Origin: CAIPFQ01 sp035480615
GTDB taxonomy: Bacteria; Chlamydiota; Chlamydiia; Chlamydiales; SM23-39
Assembly (NCBI GenBank): GCA_035480615.1
Contig: DATIHO010000064.1
Span: 12,843 to 76,842 of the forward strand
Length of the DNA: 64,000 nt
Direction of reading: 5' to 3'
Part shown: positions 1-7,998 of the stretch, piece after piece
Numbering within the stretch: position 1 is the first letter of the stretch
Layout of the letters: each line of letters opens with the position of its first letter
Notes under the pieces: model-generated
Told to the model about the DNA's origin: nothing
Databases searched by the model: none
The model's input: only the letters and a program-made list of their open reading frames with translations
Made by a program: the position numbers and the translations under genes

Positions 1-378
1 ATCAAGTCGACGAATCCCGGAATGTTGCAAATCCGTCGATTTTTTGATGGAAAATATTATCTCGCCGATTGCATTTTTGATGAATTGACAGACATCGATT
101 TGCCCCTTCAGATTATCGATCTCTTTGATCCCAATCATGTTAAAAACTTTCCAAAGGGGACATGCAGCGAAGATCTTCTCATTCCTGTTTTTCGGAGCGG
201 CGAACTCGTATATCATACTCCTTCATTGCAAGAGATTCAAAATACAGCAAAACGGGAGTTGTCGAGACTGTCTCCAAATATGGAGCGTTTTGTCAACCCG
301 CAGCCCTATTTAGCCGGATTGGAAAAAGGGCTCTACCAGAAAAAACTCAAAATGATTCAAGAATTGAAAAATCCATGA
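1..378 (+). CDS. pncB: Nicotinate phosphoribosyltransferase, C-terminal part (cut by window start)
   Basis: This is the last 125 codons of a gene that enters from the left; frame 1 is open from base 1 and there is no true start here. The segment KSTNPGMLQIRRF followed by the acidic stretch ADCIFDE and the tail GLEKGLYQKKLKMI match the C-terminal part of nicotinate phosphoribosyltransferases, which convert nicotinate and PRPP to nicotinate mononucleotide in NAD salvage. The stop overlaps the ATG of pncA (ATGA), so the two are translationally coupled. The next gene makes nicotinate from nicotinamide, which supports the assignment. The active-site part lies outside the window. Confidence 0.85.
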   Translation: MKSTNPGMLQIRRFFDGKYYLADCIFDELTDIDLPLQIIDLFDPNHVKNFPKGTCSEDLLIPVFRSGELVYHTPSLQEIQNTAKRELSRLSPNMERFVNPQPYLAGLEKGLYQKKLKMIQELKNP

Positions 379-989
379 AAAAAGCCTTGATTATAACTGA
401 TATGCAGCGCGACTTTATGCCGGGGGGCGCTTTAGGGGTCAGCGGAGCGAATCACATGATCCCAATGATCAATCAGCTCATGTTGAAATTCAGCCACGTG
501 CTTGCCGTACGTGATTTTCATCCTATAAATCATGTAAGTTTTGCTTCGACTCATGGAAAAAGGGTCGGAGAAACGGTCACAGTGGGCGCCTCTGAACAAA
601 TCCTTTGGCCTGATCATTGTGTGCAGGGAACGAGAGGGGCAGAACTTGCAGATGGGCTTTCCATAGAGCGGATCGAAGCGATTTTCAACAAGGGGACGGA
701 CCCGTCGGTTGACAGCTATAGTGCCTTTTTTGATAGCAAACGACATCAATCCACCGGCCTTGAGAAATATTTAAAGAATCATAAGTTGCAGGATCTTTAT
801 TTTGTAGGAGTCGCCACTGATTATTGCATTCTCTATTCGGTTCTGGATGCATTGGCGCTTGGGTTTATAGTGAGTGTAATTATCGATGCATGCCGCGCAA
901 TCAATAGGAAACTGGGTGATGAAAAAAAATCGATCGATATCATGCAGTCAAAAGGAGCTCAAATCATTGAATCACTTAAGGTTTTTTAA
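375..989 (+). CDS. pncA: Nicotinamidase (isochorismatase-fold hydrolase)
   Basis: This 204-aa protein hydrolyses nicotinamide to nicotinate and ammonia, feeding the PncB step encoded just upstream. The ATG at 375 overlaps the pncB stop; a longer frame upstream is only the shadow of pncB. The catalytic triad of the family is visible: Asp in ITDMQRDF, Lys in FNKGTD and Cys in GVATDYC. The metal ligands Asp-x-His and a later His occur in VRDFHPINHVSFASTH. Length is normal for bacterial PncA. The 3' end overlaps the convergent gene at 986 by four bases, leaving no room for an intergenic terminator. Confidence 0.93.
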   Translation: MKKALIITDMQRDFMPGGALGVSGANHMIPMINQLMLKFSHVLAVRDFHPINHVSFASTHGKRVGETVTVGASEQILWPDHCVQGTRGAELADGLSIERIEAIFNKGTDPSVDSYSAFFDSKRHQSTGLEKYLKNHKLQDLYFVGVATDYCILYSVLDALALGFIVSVIIDACRAINRKLGDEKKSIDIMQSKGAQIIESLKVF

Positions 990-1522
990 CCTGCGCGGCT
1001 GGCGTTTTTTAAGCCTTCATTTGCTGATTGCAAAAGAGAGAGCACTTCCTGTTTCGCATTTCCTCCGGATTGTTTAGCGGTTTTGTCTCTATATTGCTCC
1101 AGTGCAAGCTGGCTTTCAGCAGTCTTTTCGGACATCTTGGCTTGAAGCATTGCTGTAGACATGCCTCCAAGCTGAGGCAGGTGAGTGGAGGTGAGCGAGA
1201 TCAACTGTTTGTCATCGGCATTCGGGAAAAACAAGCCGCAAGCAAGAAGCGCAATAGAGGCCAGATGGATATTGCGATTCACTTTGCCATAATCGCGTTG
1301 AAGGTCTGTGGATTGAAGATTTGCATGCGTAAATCGATCTTTCATTGTTTTGATGGCTGACTGATCGTTTGCGGAGATTTTTCCAAAGGCTGTAAGCAGC
1401 TGAGCAACAAGCTTTTGAATTTCAAAAATGTAATTAAAGGGTTGAATATTTTCTTGGTTTATTACATCCATGCCTGAATAGAGGGTGTTTGTATCGAGAT
1501 CGAGGGCGGTAACTGCTGACAT
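986..1522 (-). CDS. Putative small type III secretion translocator-like protein
   Basis: This 178-aa protein has no family I can name. It is the last gene of a four-gene minus-strand cluster (236-aa protein, SycD-like chaperone, 313-aa hydrophobic protein, this gene). It has one hydrophobic segment at about residues 85-99, flanked by polar, helix-prone sequence rich in Gln, Lys and Ala. A good ribosome site, AAGGAGAAAAACG, sits just before the ATG. A single hydrophobic segment next to an LcrH/SycD chaperone and a two-segment partner recalls the YopD/CopD slot of translocon operons, but it is much shorter than those proteins. The function is inferred from context only. Confidence 0.6.
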   Translation of the reverse strand: MSAVTALDLDTNTLYSGMDVINQENIQPFNYIFEIQKLVAQLLTAFGKISANDQSAIKTMKDRFTHANLQSTDLQRDYGKVNRNIHLASIALLACGLFFPNADDKQLISLTSTHLPQLGGMSTAMLQAKMSEKTAESQLALEQYRDKTAKQSGGNAKQEVLSLLQSANEGLKNASRAG

Positions 1523-1537
1523 CGTTTTTCTCCTTTT

Positions 1538-2479
1538 TTATAAATCCTGTATTTCTGAGGCGATAATCGCCTTATGAAGCTCTTGTACAAACGCTTCAGA
1601 CATCTCTATCAAATTTTGCACGCGGGTGACCTGCTCCCCCATTTCCATCCTGATGAGTTCTGCAAGAGTATCTAAAGTTTTCATTTTTGCGGAGAGATCG
1701 TTCATCCTTTTTTCAACAAAGGTTTTGCCCATTTGAGTAGTGAATGTTACGCCTGTACTGGATATTTGAGTGATATTCAAGGCTTTTTTCGCTGCCTCAA
1801 ACCTTGTAACATTGGATGCGGCTGCAGAAAAGATTCCATTGGCGGAAGCGCCGATGCCTCCGCACAGCCCGGTGCCGAGTTCCAAATAAAGAAAACCGGT
1901 TTCGATTTGTTGGGCGAGTTTTTTTTGCATTTCAATGGACTTCGTAAACCAGGAAGCAATGGATTGCCAACCAATGGTATCGTTAACGACTTTGTTGCCC
2001 AATCCGAGCAAGCCGGAAGCTAAGAGCAGAGTGCCCCATCCGGATGTAAGCGTCAGACCAAGGGCAATGGATGTCCCCGCGGCTAAATATTGAGCAACGG
2101 ACCCTAAAACGCTCCAATTGTCTTTTGATGCCGATTCTGCAACATGTTTTCGGAAAGCTTCTTCTTTCTCTTTCTCAAGTTGTGCGATTTGGGCTAAATC
2201 TATGTCTGTTTGTTTTTTGAAAAAAGCGGCCTCTTTTGCCATCACCTTTTCAACCTGCCCATGCATTTCAAGAAGATCGAGCATATATACCCGAGGTGGT
2301 TCCAGCTGAGGGCGCTGATGCATCACGGGCGCATCTTCCCAGTGTTTGCGAATCGTTGATGCTCCATCGGATTTTGGAGAGTGTCTAGCGATTTTGACGT
2401 GGTCAACACTCCAACTTTCAGGCTGGTCGGGATATATTCGGTCTAAATAATGAATCGAATTCATGCGGAGATTTTCCAT
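1538..2479 (-). CDS. Putative type III secretion translocator (CopB/YopB-like topology)
   Basis: This 313-aa protein is encoded directly after a SycD/LcrH-type chaperone and overlaps its 3' end. It has a strong hydrophobic stretch at about residues 124-163, a weaker Gly/Ala-rich one at about 197-222, a coiled-coil-like run before them (about 75-115, many Lys/Glu/Gln) and an amphipathic C-terminus. That topology fits the pore-forming YopB/CopB class that inserts in host membranes, although chlamydial CopB proteins are longer. The start is uncertain: ATG at 2479 has a purine-rich upstream (AAAAGAACA), while ATG at 2464 makes an ATGA overlap with the chaperone stop. The function is an inference from topology and neighbours. 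Confidence 0.6.
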   Translation of the reverse strand: MENLRMNSIHYLDRIYPDQPESWSVDHVKIARHSPKSDGASTIRKHWEDAPVMHQRPQLEPPRVYMLDLLEMHGQVEKVMAKEAAFFKKQTDIDLAQIAQLEKEKEEAFRKHVAESASKDNWSVLGSVAQYLAAGTSIALGLTLTSGWGTLLLASGLLGLGNKVVNDTIGWQSIASWFTKSIEMQKKLAQQIETGFLYLELGTGLCGGIGASANGIFSAAASNVTRFEAAKKALNITQISSTGVTFTTQMGKTFVEKRMNDLSAKMKTLDTLAELIRMEMGEQVTRVQNLIEMSEAFVQELHKAIIASEIQDL

Positions 2480-2868
2480 TGTTCTTTTAGAACAGCGATT
2501 TTTTTTTCTAATGGATGATTTTGTTCAATTCTTGTAGCCGCTTGATGCAATGCCTTGGCCCCCTCTTTTGGATCAAGCAAGGAAAAGTAACATTCGGCAG
2601 CGTGAAAATGGGGATAAGGATCTTCTTTTTTGAGTAAAGAAGCCATGGCCCATGCATGCAAAGCATCGAAGTAGCTTCCACCTTCCTGCAAAGCAGCGCC
2701 CAATCCAAACCAAAAACGGGAATCTACAGGCCGTCTCGCGCAGAGAAGACGGAAAACATCAGCCGCTTCGAGCCAATTTCCGCTATTATAATGGGAAAAA
2801 CCAAATTGATAAAAAGTTTCCGATTCGCTATCTGAAAGCAACGCTTTTCCTTGGTTTAATAAATCCAT
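2461..2868 (-). CDS. Type III secretion chaperone, SycD/LcrH family (TPR)
   Basis: This 135-aa all-helical TPR protein is of the class II chaperone type that binds translocator proteins before secretion. The pattern FYQFGFSHYNSGNW, then a hydrophobic helix and RFWFGLGAALQEGG, then YPHFHAAECYFSL is typical of LcrH/SycD/CesD members, with three TPR units across the protein. C. trachomatis encodes two such chaperones next to translocator genes (CopB/CopD sets). Here the gene follows a 236-aa coiled-coil gene by one base and overlaps the putative translocator gene, so the cluster is very probably one operon. Its cargo is presumably one or both downstream proteins. Confidence 0.85.
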   Translation of the reverse strand: MDLLNQGKALLSDSESETFYQFGFSHYNSGNWLEAADVFRLLCARRPVDSRFWFGLGAALQEGGSYFDALHAWAMASLLKKEDPYPHFHAAECYFSLLDPKEGAKALHQAATRIEQNHPLEKKIAVLKEQWKISA

Positions 2869-2869
2869 T

Positions 2870-3580
2870 TTATCTAGCTAGTTCAGTGGTTTTTCTTTTC
2901 AGCCTTGTATCCAACTGTATGATTTGTTGTATAATGTTCATAATCGCTTGTAAATTTTGAACCACAGGTTGAATTTCCGTGCTCACTATAATTTGCTGAG
3001 ATGTTCTCAATTTTTCAATTTGGGTTCCAATTTGCGCTTTCAATTCTGCAAGTTTTGCTTTAGGAATCGATTCGCCTTGCCAAATTTGAATGTTGCAGGC
3101 TTTAAGCTCGTCAAGCAGATCTTTTAGTTTACTTTGATCGGTGAGCTCATACACATCTTTTTCCGGCAAAGTAGTCAATTCCGAGTTGAGTTCAATCAGA
3201 CGATCAATATTTTTGAGATGCTCTTTGACTTGAGTAGATAAATCTCGCAGTTTTGCACTTCCGCACGCTTCGAAGGCCATCGCTGTGCTCATCACCGCAT
3301 ATGCGCAATCAATCGACCGTTTCGGCGTTGCCATTTCGGCATCTTCGGTCGTGCTTCCTTCTGTTGCCATCGCATGAATCGATCGGGAAGAGATACGCCC
3401 TGCGTCGATTCGACATGGGCGGCTTGGAGTTTCTGCCTCGGCGATCATGCCCGGCGCAATGGCATTGATTCTGACTAATGAATCGGATGGCTCTAAATTC
3501 CTGATGCGAGTTTGTGGATCTTCAGCAATGAATCTGATCAATGCATCTTCTTCTGAATTGACTCCTGTAATTTCTGGCAT
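2870..3580 (-). CDS. Hypothetical coiled-coil protein, first gene of the type III cassette
   Basis: This 236-aa protein has no recognisable domain. The first 80 residues are polar and likely disordered (Glu, Ser, Pro, Arg rich); residues about 110-236 are helix-prone with heptad-like Leu/Ile spacing, ending in a basic run (RLKRKTTELAR). No signal peptide or membrane segment is seen. The ATG is preceded by GAGGAT at good spacing. The stop lies one base before the SycD-like chaperone start, so it is probably co-transcribed with the chaperone and the two hydrophobic proteins. It may be a secreted substrate or needle-tip-like protein; this is inference only. Confidence 0.6.
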   Translation of the reverse strand: MPEITGVNSEEDALIRFIAEDPQTRIRNLEPSDSLVRINAIAPGMIAEAETPSRPCRIDAGRISSRSIHAMATEGSTTEDAEMATPKRSIDCAYAVMSTAMAFEACGSAKLRDLSTQVKEHLKNIDRLIELNSELTTLPEKDVYELTDQSKLKDLLDELKACNIQIWQGESIPKAKLAELKAQIGTQIEKLRTSQQIIVSTEIQPVVQNLQAIMNIIQQIIQLDTRLKRKTTELAR

Positions 3581-3667
3581 ATAATCCTCAAATTATTCTA
3601 TAAAAGTCTCTTAATATATCGCGCCGAGCGTTTTTTTTCCAGATAAAAGAGCTTTTTAGTTTGTAAG

Positions 3668-4810
3668 TTATTTATTTTCAATTATTTTTTGGTTTTTCAG
3701 GCCAAAGAGACAGAGGCAGATCGAGATCGCTGCGATAAAATAAAATAGTACGCTCGATCCAAAAAATGACATAAACATCGAAGCAAATAAAGGGCCTGCG
3801 ATCGCCCCAATCCCATAAGCGAGAATAAAACCGCCTGTTACGGAAATAATTTGATCCTCGGGCACTTTTTCGCAAATATAAGTCATGCTAAGGGGATAAA
3901 TTGTAAAAGAAAATCCTCCAAACAACCATCCGAGCGATAAAAGAGCGAATGAGGATTCGCCGGCTTGGGGAATGGCGATAGCAAGGGCCATTGTCATGAA
4001 AGAGGCTGTATTTAAAATGCGACGGCGCCCGGTCTTATCGGCGAGTTTTCCAAGAGGCCACTGAAAACTAAGCCCTCCAAAAATGATGACTCCCATCAAG
4101 GTGCCGATTTCCGAAGTCTGTAACCCGATTTCTTTTGCATAAATCGGAATGAGGGTATAGATGATCGCGAGGAGCATTCCGGAGGCCAGCCCTCCCATAA
4201 ATCCCAGGGGGGAAATGCGAAATATCCGGGGCAGTCCAAGATGTGTAGATCGCTCGATTTTAGGTTCGGAGATTTTTTTATTTAAGATAGGCAGGATGGA
4301 AAGGGCGAATAGAAGAGCCGTAATGCAAAAAGGGGCTGCCGATTTCGGATTTGTGAGATTAAAAAGAAATTGACCTCCTGTTAAGGCGGCGTAGAAAACC
4401 ACTAAATAAAGAGAAAGGGCGGAGCTTCTCTCGGAAGAGGGGCTTTGCAGAAGAAACCAGCTTTCTATCACGATAAAAATTCCCGCCGAACAAAGGCCGC
4501 AAATCAATCGTAAAAACCCCCAATACAAGGGATCGATCCAGATGGCTTGAGCCAAAACGACAAAAGCAGACAGCGCTGCAAATACAATGAATGAACGGAT
4601 ATGGCCTACCCTGCTGATCCAGCGGCCTATCCAAAGCGATCCTAAAAGCATCCCTAAATAAAGAGTGGATGAGATCATCCCAATCGTTTGGATCGATACA
4701 TTCTCTATTTCCAAACGGACGGCCACAAAGGTATTAAGCAACCCGCTCCCAGCAATCAATAAAACAAGGCTGAGAAGGGGCGCCGAAAGGCGACGGATCA
4801 TTTGTATCAT
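3668..4810 (-). CDS. Major facilitator superfamily transporter
   Basis: This 380-aa protein has about twelve hydrophobic segments, as in small MFS carriers. The MFS loop 2-3 signature is seen as GSLWIGRWISRVGH (after helix 2), and its second-half counterpart as GKLADKTGRRR. The overall pattern resembles the YcaD/YfkF-like subgroup, but substrate cannot be read from sequence. It stands alone on the minus strand between the type III cassette and a divergent unknown gene at 4945. The 134-bp divergent spacer is very AT-rich and probably holds both promoters. Confidence 0.85.
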   Translation of the reverse strand: MIQMIRRLSAPLLSLVLLIAGSGLLNTFVAVRLEIENVSIQTIGMISSTLYLGMLLGSLWIGRWISRVGHIRSFIVFAALSAFVVLAQAIWIDPLYWGFLRLICGLCSAGIFIVIESWFLLQSPSSERSSALSLYLVVFYAALTGGQFLFNLTNPKSAAPFCITALLFALSILPILNKKISEPKIERSTHLGLPRIFRISPLGFMGGLASGMLLAIIYTLIPIYAKEIGLQTSEIGTLMGVIIFGGLSFQWPLGKLADKTGRRRILNTASFMTMALAIAIPQAGESSFALLSLGWLFGGFSFTIYPLSMTYICEKVPEDQIISVTGGFILAYGIGAIAGPLFASMFMSFFGSSVLFYFIAAISICLCLFGLKNQKIIENK

Positions 4811-4944
4811 AAGTTTTATAGTGCCACGATCTAATATTATTTTATTTTAATTTTGTAAAATATTGATATTTAAAGCGCTGTGTGTATAATTAATATAATT
4901 ATTAAAATAATTCATAAAATAAGATAATTAGATTTGGAGATAAT

Positions 4945-7185
4945 ATGGTTAAAAAAATCAAGGAAGTTCTTGATTTTCAAGAAGCGATGGGGAATTTGGC
5001 CACGATCGCTGAAATCAACATGGAACATCCTCCGCTGCTTGGGATTATCAAAGAGGCTCAGCTCGTAACAGACGCAGAAGAATTTCCCATGGGTTCGATC
5101 CAATGGCTCAGCGCAGAAGGAGAAGAGATCATTTTGGATGTTTTGGATAAAACATATCAAGCTATTTATCAGTACCTTATATCTCTGTATGAGAATCGAG
5201 ATACAGATTGGAAAAGCAACAAGCTAAAGACCGGCATTGCGGCAACCATGTCTTTAGTCGGAGAATCCGCTGAAAAAATGGATCGCTATCTTCCATTTCG
5301 TAAAGGAGGGCCGCTTTCTCAAAAAATTGTAGAACGCGAAGCTTTTCAATCTTTACAGCAATTTTATTTACAGAAATTTCAAGCAAAATTTTCAGGAGGC
5401 ATCGAGGGGGAGGAGGCCTGGGAAGAGGAGTGGATTGAAAATTCTCAAGGCCCATCTGGTGTGATCAGCGGATTAAAGGATTTTGAAACTGTTATAAAAG
5501 ACAGGGAATATGAACTATTTTATATCCGAAATGAAGAAGGTCTTCCCTATTTCAGCCCGGAATTGCTTCGAAATATCAAATTAACTGTTGATTTGGAATC
5601 GACAAGCGATACATTTGAGGAAGATCCTCTTTTAAAAGTCAGGGCGATCCAAGACCGTGATTTGTGCACGTCAGCTAGACAAATCTTGAATGACTGTTAT
5701 TTTTTCATCGAGGATTTTTGTAAAACTGCAAAAAAACTGAAGTCAAATGATCTGGCCCAAATGCTCAATCAAGCGATCATGGCTCTTTTTTTATCGTCAA
5801 ATCCAAGAAATTTGCTGCAAAATACAGTGGGCAAACACTGCTTTCAATATTTTCTGGACTTCCAATTTTTCCTTAGAAAAGCAATGAAAACACAGGAATA
5901 CCAAAAATGGATTGCCTATCCGCCGGATCCTTCTGAAAAAATCGCCTTTCTTCTTTTAAAAATGACCCACGCTTTAGCTCGTGGCTTTTTTACACGCCCG
6001 GGCGGGGTGAAACAGGAAGCGATCGGCTTAATCCATCGGACAATGCGAAAAGGAGAGGAAGTGTTTCAGGAAAAACAGAAGGCTCTTTTAAAAGCGGATC
6101 ATATATGGTCTCAGTTTCTTTTAAGTGATGAGTGGCTGCGGGCCTATTTGCACAAGTTTCCCAACGGCCCGCTTTTCAAAATTCTCGACTTTGTCCGCGA
6201 ATCGGAAGCGGATGGAGTATCCGTTCCATTTGACCCGCTCGGCCAAGAGAACCTCCCTTCGCTTTTATTTAAGATCGTAAATAGTAAGATCGTAAATAGT
6301 AAGACGCACATCGATGTTCTGCGATGTCCCTCTCCTGTGATTCAATCATGCATTAATAAGGCGGATATCGCGGACGAATTTCGAGGATTTTTGCGCTCTT
6401 TATCAGCAAGTGAATACCGAGGTCTTAAGGGCCGGATTGCTTTTTCTGTAGAGGCAACAAACAAAAGACATCTTCTTTTTAATTTAAATGATCGTACTTC
6501 CTGGCGTGAATTTGTCAGAAGTCGGGGACTGGAAAATTTGCAAAAAAATGCGGAATTCAACCAGAAATTTTTTGTAGTGACCCTTCCCAAGGATACCGAT
6601 TTTTATACCCAAAATAATGAATATCTTCACTTAAACCGATCTGAAGATTTTATTGCCGCTTTCTTAGAGCAGATTGCATCAAAGGAAGAGTGTGGATATT
6701 TTTTCCCCTCTGCATGGCCTTTGGAAGATGTGATGCAATTTGCCAAAGACACGCTTCCTGCAATCCATGCTCATTTTTTTCACAAAAAAGAGACGCTGAC
6801 CCGGCGCGACCGGGAAGATTTCATTGAGATCTTTTATCAATTGCTTATTGTGAAGGCGATTGAACGTTTCAAACCCGACTCAATCAGTTTTACCTGTAAA
6901 GACGCCATCGATACGGGAGCAGCTCAAGGGGCTCTTTTGTATGGATTTTTGAAACTGCTTTCAGGGAAGGTCATAGACAAGGAAGCTCAAGATTTTCTCC
7001 TTTGGCTTTTTTATGCGCCCGCCTTATTTATTCGCGAAAGAGGCATCGACCCGGAACGATTCAATCGGGCTGTATCGATCCTGGACCGCTTGGATAGCGA
7101 ATTATCCACTCACCGCGAAGAAATTTTGAAAACATTTGAAAATTTTTATGAACCCGGAATGTTGGGAAGATTGGGAGCCTCTTAG
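4945..7185 (+). CDS. Large uncharacterised protein (746 aa)
   Basis: I do not recognise a domain in this soluble, charged protein. It has no signal peptide or clear membrane segment; several aromatic-rich helical stretches (for example QFYLQKFQAKF, residues about 135-145) suggest an all-alpha fold. The start follows GGAGATAAT, the same Shine-Dalgarno context as the unknown 666-aa gene at 34165. A 15-bp direct duplication (6271-6300) doubles the residues KIVNS. The TAG stop (7183-7185) lies on the first bases of a family A palindromic repeat. The AT-rich upstream region and lack of a named family resemble the accessory or effector genes further right. Secretion by the type III system is possible but unsupported. 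Confidence 0.7.
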   Translation: MVKKIKEVLDFQEAMGNLATIAEINMEHPPLLGIIKEAQLVTDAEEFPMGSIQWLSAEGEEIILDVLDKTYQAIYQYLISLYENRDTDWKSNKLKTGIAATMSLVGESAEKMDRYLPFRKGGPLSQKIVEREAFQSLQQFYLQKFQAKFSGGIEGEEAWEEEWIENSQGPSGVISGLKDFETVIKDREYELFYIRNEEGLPYFSPELLRNIKLTVDLESTSDTFEEDPLLKVRAIQDRDLCTSARQILNDCYFFIEDFCKTAKKLKSNDLAQMLNQAIMALFLSSNPRNLLQNTVGKHCFQYFLDFQFFLRKAMKTQEYQKWIAYPPDPSEKIAFLLLKMTHALARGFFTRPGGVKQEAIGLIHRTMRKGEEVFQEKQKALLKADHIWSQFLLSDEWLRAYLHKFPNGPLFKILDFVRESEADGVSVPFDPLGQENLPSLLFKIVNSKIVNSKTHIDVLRCPSPVIQSCINKADIADEFRGFLRSLSASEYRGLKGRIAFSVEATNKRHLLFNLNDRTSWREFVRSRGLENLQKNAEFNQKFFVVTLPKDTDFYTQNNEYLHLNRSEDFIAAFLEQIASKEECGYFFPSAWPLEDVMQFAKDTLPAIHAHFFHKKETLTRRDREDFIEIFYQLLIVKAIERFKPDSISFTCKDAIDTGAAQGALLYGFLKLLSGKVIDKEAQDFLLWLFYAPALFIRERGIDPERFNRAVSILDRLDSELSTHREEILKTFENFYEPGMLGRLGAS
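6271..6300 (+). repeat. 15-bp perfect tandem duplication in the 746-aa gene
   Basis: Two adjacent identical copies of AAGATCGTAAATAGT occur at 6271-6285 and 6286-6300. They add five residues in frame (KIVNSKIVNSK). This looks like a recent slippage or duplication event. Confidence 0.9.
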
Positions 7186-7355
7186 AAGCTGTCCTAAAAC
7201 CCAGGCTTCGTCGATTTTGGGGATTATTTTGGCCGATTTTTGGTTCTTTTTGCGGGGGTTGTATACGAAGTTTGATACTACCCCCGAAAAAAGAACCAAA
7301 AATCGGCTCAAAAGAACCCCAAAATCGACAGAAGCTGAGTTTTAGGACAGCTTCT
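7184..7355. repeat. Family A long palindromic element (full copy)
   Basis: An imperfect inverted repeat of about 172 bp. The outer arms are AGAAGCTGTCCTAAAAC and its complement, followed by GCTTCGTCGATTTTGGGG and further matching sequence through CCGATTTTTGGTTCTTTTT. The two arms meet at a short loop around 7265-7275 (GTATACGAAG). The arms differ by small substitutions. A second full copy at 57667-57836 shares the GTCGATTTTGGGG and CCGATTTT core but has different outer and inner arm sequence. It supplies the stop codon of the 746-aa gene and the last residues of the convergent phosphatase gene. As RNA, either strand would fold into a very long hairpin, so it probably ends both convergent transcripts. 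Confidence 0.92.
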
Positions 7356-7946
7356 TAACCGCTCTCGGCAGATCGTTTCAAACGGTTCCAGCGCCTTCAT
7401 TTTATTGTGAATTGTTGATAAAGGCCTTGATTTTTTTATGAGGTCCCTTGCCTGGCATGCACCCATATTTTGATATTTGATCAAATACGCAGCAATGGCA
7501 GTGGCTGAACGCCCTGCTCCCGCTCGACAATGGACGTACACTTTTTTCTTTTGCGATAATTGCGCATGAATGTAATCTGCCGACCTCTCCATTTGATCCG
7601 ACGATAGTAAAACATGGTCAATGGCGTCAATTTCTTTATAACTGATATTTAACTCATTCCATTGTGATTTAGTGTGAGGAATTGAGATGAGAAGGGGTTT
7701 TCTTTCCCATGGCTCATTTAAGGAGAGGACAGCTCCGATGTCATGGTTCTTTTTTAATTCTTTTGCAGACTGTATCCGTGCATTGGGAAGGGCTCCTAAA
7801 AAAATATCATAACCCTCGATTTGATGGTAATTGCTGTTTCTAAAGATCAGATTATAGATTGCGACAATCTCGAGTTGTAGTTTTTTATTAAAAAGTTCTA
7901 TAGATTCTTGATATTGATTACGATAAAAATTGATATTATGAATCAC
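7308..7946 (-). CDS. Dual-specificity phosphatase, PTPMT1-like
   Basis: This 212-aa protein carries the cysteine phosphatase P-loop HCRAGAGRS (nucleophile Cys140) with a candidate general acid Asp in IDAID about 30 residues before it. Upstream, YDIFLGALPNARI followed by GAVLSLNEPWE resembles the LGALP and MNE motifs of the PTPMT1 family, which dephosphorylates phosphatidylglycerophosphate in cardiolipin synthesis; that role is a guess from motif likeness. The final residues, LRSCPKTQLLSILGFF, are translated from the arm of the palindromic repeat at 7184-7355, so the native C-terminus was probably shorter. It lies 52 bp downstream of mlaD on the same strand, next to lipid-transport genes. Confidence 0.85.
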   Translation of the reverse strand: MIHNINFYRNQYQESIELFNKKLQLEIVAIYNLIFRNSNYHQIEGYDIFLGALPNARIQSAKELKKNHDIGAVLSLNEPWERKPLLISIPHTKSQWNELNISYKEIDAIDHVLLSSDQMERSADYIHAQLSQKKKVYVHCRAGAGRSATAIAAYLIKYQNMGACQARDLIKKSRPLSTIHNKMKALEPFETICRERLRSCPKTQLLSILGFF

Positions 7947-7998
7947 GTTAACCGCCTTGATAAGAATTATAACATGAAGTTTGGTTAATATACAAATG

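Noticed and set aside
162..374. Extended start of pncA
   Set aside because: The extension lies in pncB in another frame; the ATGA overlap at 375 gives the usual PncA N-terminus.
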